Position numbers and translations under genes: made by a program
Part shown: positions 33,501 to 52,630 of the stretch, piece after piece
Position numbering within the stretch: position 1 is the first letter of the stretch
How the letters are laid out: each line of letters opens with the position of its first letter
The notes under the pieces: generated by a model
Seen by the model: the letters and a program-made list of their open reading frames with translations, nothing else
Told to the model about the DNA's origin: nothing
The model's database searches: none
Origin: Amoebidium appalachense
Lineage: Eukaryota; Ichthyosporea
Length of the DNA stretch: 64,000 nucleotides
Direction of reading: 5' to 3'
Assembly: GCA_963693365.1 (NCBI GenBank)
Contig: CAVNZM010000006.1
Span: 2,418,001-2,482,000 of the forward strand

Positions 33501-34859
33501 TCAACTTCACGATAAACCTCTGTAATCCAATTCCGACATCGACTCCGGAGCGTCAGGCTCTCTGCAGTCATGGCAGTGGGCGGGGCCGGCCAACAGTTGC
33601 TCGGCCCGAGGCAACATGCACGCGCACATTCCTCAAGTTCCTAAGGTGCCCCATGGCATGCATGACTAATGCATGACGGTCACGTACATATTCTTATATA
33701 AACCATCACAGTATACCTATATTATAGGCTATATAGCTATCATAAAATACTGTGACAAAAAATATCTCATACATAAAGTATTGTCTTTCCTGTATATTCT
33801 CCGACACATGACCTTGCTGTGTCAAGCATAGGCCTCACTTGGGCCATAGATAGTTCCGAAGAACTGTGTCGGGTAGTCACGTTGATTGCTGTCTCCCTGT
33901 TGTAACAAACCTTGTATCGTAAGTTGCCGCAGGCGACAGTCACTAGACAAAGTTTGATCGAGTGTAATCGGATCTGACTTTCCGAGCGGCGATTGGTTCA
34001 AAATGACGTAAACCCAGCCCACTAGTAAAAAGGAGACATGATCGTCTGCCCAGGGTTTTTTGTACAATGGGATTAAATGATCGCTTTAAAACTTGTAAGC
34101 ATTCCGATTGGTCATTACATATTGAGCGATCTAATTGGTCATTACAGCCAGAAGGACCCAGCCTGAGACGTCCCGCAGCGTCGTAGGCCGCCCCAGCCAC
34201 TTACGTAAGCCAGCGGGTACATAGCCTTGGAGACTATGTGTCGGGCCAAGATCTTATCCCACCTCTCGGAACTATATAGCGACAGTCACTGGGCATAGAA
34301 ACTCGACATGCCATTGTATGCAAGCGTTTTTGTCCACTTTTATTTGTAGCTTGTGCCACGGTGCCGGACTAGGTGACCTCCCAAGTGATTTTGAACAAAC
34401 GTTGGATACGTCTTCATAATTCACACCGGGCGACTTGCAAGTTCCCGGCCGTGAACGCTCACAAACATCATGACAAACATCATTATTGAATCGAGCATTG
34501 AAACTCGGACAATCAGACTCTCAATCAGACCAGTGCCTCGATCCCATTTTACTTGAATCTTCAAGTTTTGGTCTAACGCACGTGAAATTTTTTCAGACGT
34601 ACTTCTACACTCGTCAGGCTGAATCTTTAAGTCTAAAACGGAAAACTTTGTGAATTCAATTACTGGTCGCTGTACGTAGCCCAAAAGTTTGAACCGATCG
34701 GTATAATTCTCGGCGCACGGATAGTCCCCATAATTGACATACGTAGCTCGACCCACAGAATTTAAAAAAAACACAAGGCTTGGCGGAGCAACCTTGGAGC
34801 TAACCCACATTGACACGTTGGCAAGGTGGCACACTAGTATAGTTCCGGATCCAGGCAGG
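29700..34859. other. Gene-free stretch: AT-rich palindromes and degenerate repeats
   Basis: It contains the 30332-30393 palindrome, an (AT)n tract (30459-30519), GGAATCGG-type degenerate repeats (31586-31640, 31820-31905), two occurrences of GCTGACGTCACTGA (31777 and 32158 areas), and a TA-rich array (32565-32665). The last 900 bp upstream of the zinc-finger gene holds several ATTGGTC motifs. No gene is recognised on either strand. Confidence 0.55.
30332..30393. repeat. Near-perfect 62-bp palindrome
   Basis: Arms of about 30 bp (GGCCAT, then ATATATATATTGCAAATTTATA and its complement) meet at AATT near 30361. The GGCCATGGCC motif recurs nearby (30325-30336, 30446-30456). It could form a cruciform or be the core of an old inverted-repeat element. 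Confidence 0.8.
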
Positions 34860-35978
34860 ATGGTGGTACGCTCGGACTCCCCCCACTCGCGGGACTACAA
34901 CTATGACAGCGGCAGCAAGCAGCGGGCAGGCAAGAAACTGCGCATACGCAAGGTCTACAGGGAGGAGGAAAGGAAGGTCCTGTGCCGCTTCTGCAGCAAC
35001 AGATATGCCTCGGTCAAGGTGTGTGCCGGGCTGTAGGCTCAAAAGCAATGGTGTTGTAATTACTGGTGTTCAAGGCTGTCGCGGATGTGCATCTTTCTTT
35101 GTAGAATGGCAGTCGCGGAATTCGGAATTTGCACTCCTCAAAACTGAGTCAGTGGCTGCTTGTGGTTTTGGCAACCGTCCAGCCAACTTGCACAGGCTCC
35201 ACCAAACCCAGAAGTTCGTTGTCTAGCCTTGCCATGCCATGTGTTAAGCTTTACCGACTAGCCCACACGTCTGAGCTCCTCCCCCTACCCGCAGGCGCGC
35301 AACCACCACGAGAAGGCCAAGCACCCCTCCCAGCTGACAGCCCTCCTCACCCGCCAGCCGCAGCCCGCACGGGGCAGCAGCAGTGCCTACAACCCTGAGC
35401 CCCACAGCACCCCGGACACCCCCATCCCTCAACCCCACCCCTACATGTCGCCAGTGGCACGGTCCCACACACACACCCACGTTGCCCCTCAGGCAGCGTC
35501 ACCACACTCCCTGCACAGCCACAGCACGTGCACGGACTATGCCCCCTCGCCGCGCCAAGACTGGGACCACCCCCCTGCGTACGACACAGATATGGACCTG
35601 TGCGCCACCCCACCTCAGTGCCCTTACCAAACACAAACTGCCCCCTGCGTGAGCATGCATCAAAGTGCCGGTGGACCCATGCGTCAGCGTAGCCACAGCC
35701 AGAACAGTGCTACGATGAGCTGGGTGACCAGACGGGACGCAGATGTGCATCTAATTGACGAGACGGAGGCCCTCTCGCTTGTCATGAGCGGATGGAACGA
35801 GCCCTGGCCCTGCAGCCACGAGGACATGAGGATTATGCAGGAGGCCGCAAACCATCTGCGTGTCGCCGTGCCCGACTGGTGTAGTTCTGCCTCGTCTGTT
35901 TTAACTGCGGCAAATCGCGTTGCACATCATGTTGTCCGGATAACCGAGAACGCCGTTCAACACTGTGGTCCTATTTAG
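34860..35978 (+). CDS. C2H2 zinc-finger protein, 280 aa, 2 exons
   Basis: Exons 34860-35018 and 35295-35978, phase 0; donor GTGTGTGCC, acceptor CCCGCAG. The single finger is split by the intron: CRFC at residues 42-45 and HHEKAKH at residues 57-63, giving C-x2-C-x11/12-H-x4/5-H. A basic stretch (GKKLRIRKVYREEERK, residues 24-39) precedes it and could bind nucleic acid or act as a nuclear signal. The middle is rich in P, S, H and Q and looks disordered; the C-terminal 90 residues look folded but unrecognised. The frame is also open upstream of the chosen ATG, with no other ATG close by, and an AG precedes it, so an upstream exon is possible. Role in transcription or RNA binding is inferred only from the finger. 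Confidence 0.6.
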
Positions 35979-37643
35979 TGATTATAAGGCTTGATGGCCC
36001 CTTGGGCCACCTGAAGTTTTTAAGTTTAGTTGCCTTGCCCCGATCGTACCTGTGTGTTTTTAAAAGACACCCCGCAGCTCGTTCGTGTTGTTGTAATCCC
36101 ATCTTGGTCTCTTTTCTTTTGCTCCCCCGTCCCCCCCCCCCCCCCCCCCCCCCCCAACACACACACACACACACACCTTTTTTTTCCTTCATTTTTTTAG
36201 TATTTTTACCAAAAACTATTCTCCGATCAGCATGTTGCAATTTGTGAATATACCTAGATACTCAGCAAGCCCCACGTGGCCGATTTAGCATACTCATTAT
36301 ATATATTAGCTGCCCGGCACAAAGTATTTAATCGATGAATTTCGGCTGTGGCTGCACCGTGACTTGGTGTGTGCTTTATTAGCCCTTTCTTATTTTTTCA
36401 CGGTGTAACTATTATAACAGAAGTCCAAGCAGCTGTATCATTATGATCATCTATGTTCATCCACTAATAATTAGCCGCCAGTGGCATGTCATCGACACGG
36501 CTCTACAAACTGTACACTTACCGTAGTAGACTAAGGGGCGCTAAGAATAAACGTGTGCGATATCACGTGACCGTCCAAACTTCCCAAATTTCAGTTGTAA
36601 TTCTCGCTGGAACAACCCTGCTGGCGTCTACCACGGTGATGCTCATCGTGTTTAAATTTTTTTGTGTGCGCTTATGCATTCTGAGTGTGGCACTCTGTGT
36701 GTTGATTATTCGTGTGTGTATCTGCCATGCATGTACTGATTCGAGGGGGGGGGGGGGGGAGGGGGGGGGGGGCAAGCTGAATGATGATAACAGGTGCTAG
36801 ACTACTAGTCTACTGGGCCAGGGATTATTGTTCGGACTTGTCACTACCTTTTGAAGTAATGCGTAGTACGCGCAAAATTACGGCGCTGCACGTGCATAAA
36901 AAACCGTTTTTTGAGCAGCGGTGTTGCTACGTAAAAAAGACGGTGTTGAAGGACTCATGACCGTCGGTTACACATCAAGTCACTGAAAGATCAGATGGAA
37001 CAGGTCAGAAGTAAGTAATTACTCGCAGAACAAAACAAAACACCCCGGGGCCGGCCAGGGCTTGTGTAGCTAGGTGCTGCATGTGGCCACATGCATATGA
37101 TGCGGTATAGTAGTGTTGAGATGAGAAGCTTACAATCCATTCCTACAGACTTGAGTCGGGCTAGTAGTTCCTCGCAGTGCTCTATTATGGCCTTTCATCC
37201 TACCGAGTGTCTGACCGTGACAAGAAACTTTGTTCGCACGAACACCTAGTTTATATCGGTGCAACTTGACACTACGTGTGTCCTCAGACAGGCCAACAAA
37301 AGGATGTTCTCGCAAACTTCAAACGCAAGCGCAAACAAGTGCTCAAGCACTTCAGATACTTGCTGAAAGCAAGGTTTGGTCGACGCCTGCGCGTGCAGCT
37401 GGTCTATTTTGAACCCCACGAAAAAAAATAGGGTTCCGCTTGAGGACCGCTATAGCCTACCGCGAGGCTCATGTAACAAGACATGTAACACGGAGCAATC
37501 CATCTGGCCCCATATGTGACGGCAGGCTCACCATCATCCAAACAACACTGCATGCATATGCAATAAATATAAAAGTGGATGCCTGATCATGAGTGTCATG
37601 CGAACAAACTTTTGCCACGCCATAGTGTCTTGGGCCAACATGT

Positions 37644-37695
<52 letters not shown>

Positions 37696-37846
37696 AACGA
37701 AAAAAAAAAAAAAAAAAGAAAAAGAAAAAAAAAAGGGATGAACTCTGTAGTCCGCTACGACGGAAAGAATGGAATGTGCGACAACGAACACTGATTGGTT
37801 AGCTCAACGCGCCATTCAAATCTCTCAACACTCCCAGCTTGTTATT
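35979..37846. other. Gene-free stretch after the zinc-finger gene
   Basis: It holds a poly-C/CA block (36129-36175), a poly-G block (36745-36773) and a 50-base poly-G followed by an A-rich run (37642-37736). No coding signal is seen on either strand. Confidence 0.55.
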
Positions 37847-38218
37847 GAGCCGCCTCGCGTTGATCTAGATATTTAAATATCTAGATTGTTAAATTTACGT
37901 ATAAAACCTCCGCAATCCGATCAATCTGTTACATTTTTAAAGTTTGCATAAAATCTAGATTGATTTCGACCCTCTTCCAGATGGGCGCATCTGGAAGAGG
38001 GGGGGGGGGGGAGGCTTCTAGATGTCTGGGATGAGACGATTGGTCCATGGAACTAGCCTAAATATCTCTTATCCAATAGAATTGCGATTAACGATCTAGA
38101 TAACTCAATTTTTAAACTGCTCTACACGAATCGAGCAGACTTTTAGATATTTAGAGAACGGCATTGGTTCTCTAAATTTGCCGAGTATTTAGATATCTAG
38201 ATCCACGCGAAGCGGCTC
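37847..38218. mobile_element. MITE-like element with about 36-bp terminal inverted repeats
   Basis: The left end GAGCCGCCTCGCGTTGATCT and the reverse complement of the right end GAGCCGCTTCGCGTGGATCT match over about 34-36 bp with five or so differences. ATT flanks both sides (37844-37846, 38219-38221), a candidate 3-bp target duplication. Inside are further inverted repeats: a 24-bp palindrome built on ATCTAGATATTT (about 37863-37886), a perfect hairpin with 13-bp arms CCTCTTCCAGATG (37973-38001), and AGAGAACGGCATTGGTTCTCT. There is no open frame for a transposase, so the element is non-autonomous. Confidence 0.75.
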
Positions 38219-39500
38219 ATTGCCAGACAGTGTCCACAGCAATAAACTAGCCTGTACGGCCCCGCCCTCCGAGTCGTGGGCGGGCCTTATACACCACACC
38301 ATTGCAGCGACAAAAGAAGCCTTAGAGAAAGAAAAGGGGAAAAAAGAGGAAAAAAGAGAAGAAAAAATAGAGGGAAAATGGAATAAAAGACTGGCCCCCA
38401 GGGAATGAAAACAAATAAAAAGTAGTGCACATGGCATTGCAAATATGGGGCAGCGACCCCATCAACATAGCGCACGGCCTGTCCTTATCCACGGTAGGCG
38501 GTATACCGATGGTTTTTACCAGGGCGGTTCGTTATCCCATCTTATGCGGAGATACCCAAAATCCACAATTGAGATAACCTGGGATACCGAACTATGGACC
38601 AAATGTATTTTTGGTATTCTTTTAGGATACTTTAGTGTCATGAATGGAAATAGTGTTATTGAATAGTTTTACACAATTGTGGGTCGACTTGCCCTTGAAG
38701 TTGTAAACATTTCCAAGAATGCTTGCCGCCTTTTACTGATGTTAAAGAGGGCTGTGCCAGTTTCGTGTGTCATGTTTCAAAATGTAAATTCACCCGCATT
38801 TTGTATGCGATATAATTATAGAAATTTTCTCAAAAATTTTATTTTTAATATTAGTTATCAAAGAATTTCTAGAAAATGCTTACTTTTGACACATATTACT
38901 TTTTATATTTGCGTGAACATGCAATCGAGTTCTCGTTTCAACGTCACTTGAAAAAATCGGACACCAAATCTTGATCGCGGATCCGTTATTTCAATTATCA
39001 TGCCGTCGTTGATGTTATAGAGGGTTAGGCCGCTTGCATTAATGTATCAAAACCCAAAAATAACGCGCAACAATGTTATCCAAACAAAACACATTTAAAA
39101 TTTGGTGTTTTTTAGTTATACCGATTACAAAAGCCCGTCAAACTGCCCATAGCTCCGTAAATGCGTGGACATCAAATTGAGCTCTCTTTATTTTCAACAT
39201 TCTTTTGAAGATAACGGAAACGTAATTTTGGTAGTGGGTTACATTCTTGTCTTTTAAAACTTTTAAAGCAATGTATCTGGATCCACTGCATAGCTGATCT
39301 TTATCCAATCACCTTTTCTAATCCCTACCAGTAAGCAGTTGTCATCAGTTCTGGCGAATCGAACCGGTACATGCAGGAACCGGCTAACGACACATTTTAA
39401 CCATGTACGATATGCTGGGATCTTGTTTTTAAAACGTTAGCGTATATTACATATAAACGATCTAGTGGGTTCCACCCACAGCGATGTGGGCCCAAACTCG
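38219..39500. other. Gene-free AT-rich stretch
   Basis: AT-rich sequence with only short chance frames; nothing recognisable. Confidence 0.5.
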
Positions 39501-39509
39501 GTCGAATCA

Positions 39510-41160
<1,651 letters not shown>

Positions 41161-41239
41161 GGAGGTGCACATGTGACTTCAAGTCACTGCTTCACGAAGC
41201 TGCTGTGCTCGTACCCTACTAGTGTGTGTGCACGTGTGT

Positions 41240-41348
<109 letters not shown>

Positions 41349-41639
41349 GGTGGGTGGGTGGGTGGGTACGTGTGTTTCTCTTCTTTCCCGGGCTCGCCCA
41401 CATGTATGTATATATACGTAAGCGTATCCCTAGTAAAAAGTCACCTGAAGACTCAAGTCGCAACTGAAAGTCAGGACAAGTCACCAGCTCCTCTCACCAA
41501 TTCTAATAATAAGTCAAGTCGGCATAGCTTGACTTGGTTGAAGTCAAGGTTGCCGTGACTTCAAGTCGCAATATTACGACTCTGCGCTCGCCGCCGCGGC
41601 CCGCGGGGCCGTCACATTTTGATGCCGGCACAGCTTGCG

Positions 41640-42043
41640 GCATTTGCCCCAGCGCATGCTCAATACGATAAACGATTCAGAGTTTGATTGGACCAAAAGC
41701 TGTAATGGAGCACCGCGCTATAGTTTATGCCAACTGATTGGATCACGCCATGTTTTTTGCAACCTGATTGGTTCCGGGATTATTGCGGAACAGCTCAGTC
41801 CTGCCCCTTCCCCAGACCCTATCCCCATCTCGTCAACCCAAACTCTCGGTCACGTGACCTCCAAACCAAACACACAAACACACACCCTTTCTCATCCCCC
41901 CCCCCCCCCCCCCTCTCTTTCTCCCCCTCCCTTCATCCCACACAAACACACACGCACTCCCCCGTCCCCCCGTCCTTCTCTTCCCCGCCCCTCTTTTGAT
42001 CCCACACACAAACATACACACCCTCCTCCCTTTTCTTCGAATT

Positions 42044-42098
<55 letters not shown>

Positions 42099-42766
42099 CT
42101 TGAGAATAGAGGGAGTGCCCGGGGGAGGGGGGGGGGGGGGGGGACTCCTTTTCATTCTGTAACCCTTATCTGTAACCCTTCGAATTCTCTGTGGCTTCTA
42201 ATAACTCAACAGCTCATTAAGCCACGTCTGTCCCCGCAGACTGCACGGAACTAAGCTGCTGTGTGACAAAGGTGGTAGAAACTAAGTGACCGAGTTTGGG
42301 AATTAGCTAGTGTGTAAGCCCTTCTTTTTCTTTTGACTCGGGTTTATTGATCCGTTGATGAAGGCAACGTGCAGCCACAGGCTACATAACCACCAATAGA
42401 ATTGAAAAAGCCAAAGCTACGAAATAAAAATAAAGCGACAAGTGACAAAGGACACCAGCGGGCAAAACCGTAAGTGTACGTGTATGCGTGAAACTAGTTT
42501 GCTCCAACTAGTCATATGCATCGATATCGATGTTGACCAGACCACACTCTGCAAGAAGACATCATTACTGCTCCTTCCCAACAGGCCCCCATCAAAACCT
42601 GTAGAGGCACAGCAAGCAAGTCAGCCTCTAAAAGAGCAATGCAGACCAAATCTGAGCTAAAAAACAATCCCAACGGGCCCGGCCCCTAGATAACCCGGAG
42701 AAACTGCATCTAGCTCTCTGATAAGGTGGCCTAGTTGTGGCAGGACACACAGAAAAACACAATTAC
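41640..42766. other. Gene-free stretch 5' of the SINE
   Basis: It contains three TGATTGG motifs within 80 bp (41687, 41735, 41765), a CT/CA-rich tract (41870-42095) and a poly-G run. No gene is recognised. Confidence 0.5.
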
Positions 42767-42781
42767 AGAATGCATGCAAGC

Positions 42782-43372
42782 CTGGGGGGCGGGTTGGTGC
42801 AATGGTAAGATCTCTGCGTGTCAAGCTCAAAGTCGCAGGATCGATCCTGGTTACTTCCGATTTTTTCTGCCTCGACGGTCCACCGGTCTGGCCGCCCCCT
42901 AGAAGCCATCACCCCAGACCACGTCAAAGCAGCACCACCAATTTGTTATCACCCGGCCGTAAGACATGACGTCATGAACAGCACCGGCCCTCTGACGTCG
43001 ACGGCGCGCCGCTTGGGCATCCCGGCCCAACGTTCAAGTGGGAGACCAATCCGAGTCACCGGCCACGGTTCGGGTCAGCGTCCTGGGCATGGGGTCTCCC
43101 CTTTCAAGTCTTTATGTTTGTGTATGTGTCCCGGGTCGCTCCCGGCTGGTGTTGTTAAAGTGAGCTGTGCTCATTCCCCACTAGCGTTGCTGCGGCTAGA
43201 ACCGTGGGATAAGGCGTAACTAAAAATAGTGCCAGTTGGGGTCAATTAGAATCCTGACTTATGAGTGTGCTATACAGTACGATCTGTGTCTAGGCGGAAG
43301 ACGGTAAGCTCCCCTGAGGCAGTGCCTCGCCGGGAGTGAAACGGGATAAAATAAAAAAAATAAAAAAATAAA
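42782..43372 (+). mobile_element. tRNA-derived SINE with A-rich tail and target-site duplication
   Basis: The left part has an A-box-like GGTTGGTGCAATGG (42792-42805) and, about 30 bp on, a B-box match GATCGATCC (42839-42847), the internal RNA polymerase III promoter layout of a tRNA. The body is about 500 bp. The right end is A-rich (GGGATAAAATAAAAAAAATA, 43343-43362 and on). AGAATGCATGCAAGC flanks both ends (42767-42781 and 43373-43387), a 14-15 bp target-site duplication, as expected for LINE-mediated insertion. No protein is encoded. Confidence 0.85.
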
Positions 43373-43387
43373 AGAATGCATGCAAGC

Positions 43388-44736
43388 AATGCAAACCCGG
43401 TCATTGCCATACGACTGGAGGCTAAGGACTGGCAGTCACTTGGAAAGCTCCCCGACGACCAAGTAGCCACCCCTCCACTCACGCGGCGCAGAAGTAGCTG
43501 AAGAAGTTGCAGCAGCCCACCGCCAATAGGTCGCGTAGAAGCGTAGACAGCGTGTAGAAGTTACCATATATAGGTTGCAGTGGACCACCAGGCGTTGAAG
43601 AAACCACTTCTCAAGCGAGAAACTCCGCGAAAGGGAGATGCCCCCACACTCTCACAGCAGTAGGAATACACCAGGCCACACCACACACACGCTGCAGTCA
43701 CGTTCCCCTGAGTGGGACTCCTTCCCACCACAAAGAGAAGAAACTAAAGCCTTTATATACCTGCCATGGTGAAGAATCGGGGAAAAAAGTTGACGTGACA
43801 GCTAAGAGATCGAAGTGAAAGTGATGTAAACCCCCCTTGCTATTGCCTACCAGTAACATCATCAATAATGATCATTTATTGAAGTGGCAGTCTCAACTCG
43901 GTAGTTAACCCAATATCATAAATGTTTCGGGAACATAAATAGGAAAGATGTAGGATATACATATTCTATAATTCAAAATGTTGTTGTATCGTTTTTAGCA
44001 CCTAGAACTTACCAAACAGGTTGAGCAACGAATGCCAACGATCATTGAACGATGAGGTTTTGGGAGACTACCTGCTGAAGCTAAGTAGCCAATCAAAACA
44101 ATGAGCTCTTGTGATTGCGCAATCACCTACGCCTGTTTCCGGCAAGTGCTTTTCGAACGCTCAAAAAAAGAATACTTCAGTTCGAAGAGAATATTTTGTC
44201 TGCGCAAACTCTTCGCCGCCAGCTACCGGAAGGTTAGCACGGCTTTCTTCTGTGTTTCATGAAGCTGGTTCTGTGCGTTTTTGCGTGCGTGTGTGCGTGT
44301 GTGGGTGGGCGAGTGGGTGTGCGTGCATGCGGGTGGTGGTGGTGTGTGAGTGTGGGTGTGGGTGTGTCGGTGTGGGTGTGGGGGTGGGATTGGGTGTGGG
44401 TGTGGTTGTGGGTGAGTGTGTGGTTGTGTGTGCGTGTGTGTGTGCGTGCCTGTGTGCGCGTGTGGGGTGCTTGCGTGTGTCTGCGTGTGTGTTGGTGTGT
44501 GTGTGTGCTTGTGTGCGTGCGTGCGTTTACATGAGTTTGTGTGTGTACGCGGGCGAGTGTGCTCGTTTTGGCAAGGAACGCTCGTATGCTTGGCTATAAC
44601 TCGCAGCTAAACACCAGTACCTCTGCATATTTAATTTGCTCCGTATTCATGAGATTATGCATCTCTTTCCCATCTCTAAGACTTCTCAACCTAGCACAGA
44701 CTACCCTCAAAGGTTCCCCTTTACCCGCCCACCGCC
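43388..44736. other. Gene-free stretch upstream of the TMEM53-like gene
   Basis: Unique-looking sequence to about 44,270, then a GT/GGGT-rich block (44276-44540) ending about 200 bp before the ATG at 44737. This block may be a 5' UTR intron or promoter-proximal repeat. A CCAATCA motif lies at 44091. Confidence 0.5.
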
Positions 44737-50510
<5,774 letters not shown>

Positions 50511-52196
50511 TTGGATGCGTTAACAGTGGTGGCCCATTTATGACAATGCCCTGATAACATGGGTGTAGGAAATAGGTTGAGGTGTGGCCTCGCATTAGAG
50601 TTTTCTGCAATGCATTGCGCAAAATGTGTTCATATTCTTGCAAGCCTTTAAGCACACAAACAAGCACTTATTTTCGTGACCCACATTCCCCTCCCCCATA
50701 AAGAAAAACAGAAAGAACCACAGTAGGATCTTTTTGGTTCACATTATGCAAACATTGAGCCTATGTTGATATATGTAGCTGTTTTCTTAGTTGTAATTGT
50801 GTATAGCTGTAAAGCAATATCACATGCATGGCATGTGGTCGTAGTGCGGTCAGACTGTAATTGCAATGTTGAATTTGGAAGCCTTTTCACGGCCACCAAT
50901 AGACTCGTATGGTGGCTATTTTTTGTTATCTTTCGCGAATATAGAAAAACATGTCCCAATTTAAAGTTCAATTCAGAAATTCAATGACGTAAGCTTCCAA
51001 AGGTGGCTTGGTCTCTCTCCCGGCTACCCCCCCCCTCCTCCTCCCTCCCTCCATCCCTGCCCCCCCCTCCCCCCGCCCCCCCCCCCCCAAAAAAAGGTGC
51101 ACATACAGCCGCTGTCCATGCCATTTATGATCGTATACACTTGGCCCAGATGCATTGCACTGCACACACGTCACAGGCACTCAATTGGGCCCCCCGGCCT
51201 GCATGCGCACACGTGACCGCCCTCTCACGCCTGTACACACCACACACGTGCAAGAAAGAGCATCACAGACAGGTCCCACACGGTGCCACGTATGCATGTC
51301 ACATGCATCATGAGTCATCTACAACTGCATGCAGGACAGAGATTCCTTCAATTTAAAAAGGGGAGCCCCCCGGGTTAGTTCGTTCCCCCCCAGGAACCAC
51401 GCTGTACTACTTGAAGATCTAATAAATCCACCTGATTGGCCACCACGGTGCACGACGGTACCACAGGTTGTCCTCCCCCCCCCCCCCCCCCCCCCCTCAC
51501 ACATGCACACGAGGGGCTGTGCTCCCACCGTTTCCAAAAATATTAAACCGTGTAAACCAAAACCTTGTCTTAGACTGTGTGTGCCTCGAGTACATTGGGA
51601 GATTCGCATGTCAACGGTTGGGAGGTGTGCACAAAGCTATGCGCCCAACACCAGCGTACAACTGCCACCCCCCATGGTGTGTGTATGAGTGCACGTGAGT
51701 GTGTATGAGCAAACATAACGGTAGTGATTGCTTGCCGGTCGCACGTGTACAAAGAACCCAGGCAACTTGGCACGTGGCAGCACGCATCACCATGCACAAG
51801 CACCTGAAGATCCCACACATAACATTACTAGGCGCATGTGCATACATCCGACACACTGGTAGTATGAACAAAGAGCAGGCTTTAATACATGTGGTGGTGG
51901 GGGGTGCCCTGATAGATACTGCAGGCCACAGGCCTCATACAGTCCGCCGGCAGGGGGTTGCAAAACAGGGCCTAAAAAGGGTCGGGGCAGTGGGGTGGGT
52001 GGCCTCTATCTACTGCGCACTCAACATATACGGCGCCTAATTATTGCCCCCACGCCACCCCCGCACCCGTAGAGGCACCTGCCCACAGACTCCATAGCAC
52101 TGCCTGGCTGGCCCCATACTACATACATACATACATACCGATAGATATATGGCACCCACCCACCAATAGCCTATGCATATTCTAAGGATATAGAAT
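50511..52196. other. Convergent intergenic region between TMEM53-like and eIF3a genes
   Basis: Both genes end here. Contents: poly-C tracts (51069-51087, 51475-51496), ACAT repeats (52121-52138) and short frames without family resemblance, such as a 113-codon frame ending at 52040 that I do not accept as a gene. Confidence 0.55.
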
Positions 52197-52589
52197 CTAG
52201 CGGCGGCCACGTGTGACCGTGGTGAAGCCGTCGTCTTGTGGTTCCTCCTTGGGTAGCTCCTTGCGCTCGGGAGCAGGTGCGCGCCTTCATAAGGTCAATG
52301 GTTAGAATGGGCCAAGGGGGTGATAAAATGCGGCACATTGATTGGGTCGCCACATACATGCACGGCTAGTGATTGGACGTAGGTATGTGCGTGCACAGCA
52401 AATGGGCTATGCATGCTTCGCTTGGTGAGAGGACATTCTCGATGTCTTCATGGTGCCGGTGGTGCATGCAGGAAACAACAGCAACACCTTGGAGGCTAAT
52501 CAGCGCTAAACACAAGACCAATCGGTATGTGGTAGAACCCCGTTACATGTGTATGCAGTCTTTGTGGTGGTGCTATCAATATTGGATAT

Positions 52590-52630
<41 letters not shown>

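Noticed and set aside
42818-43219. 133-codon plus-strand frame
   Set aside because: It lies wholly inside the SINE and has no protein family resemblance.
51699-52040. 113-codon plus-strand frame downstream of eIF3a
   Set aside because: No family resemblance and low-complexity surroundings; more likely eIF3a 3' UTR or spacer.
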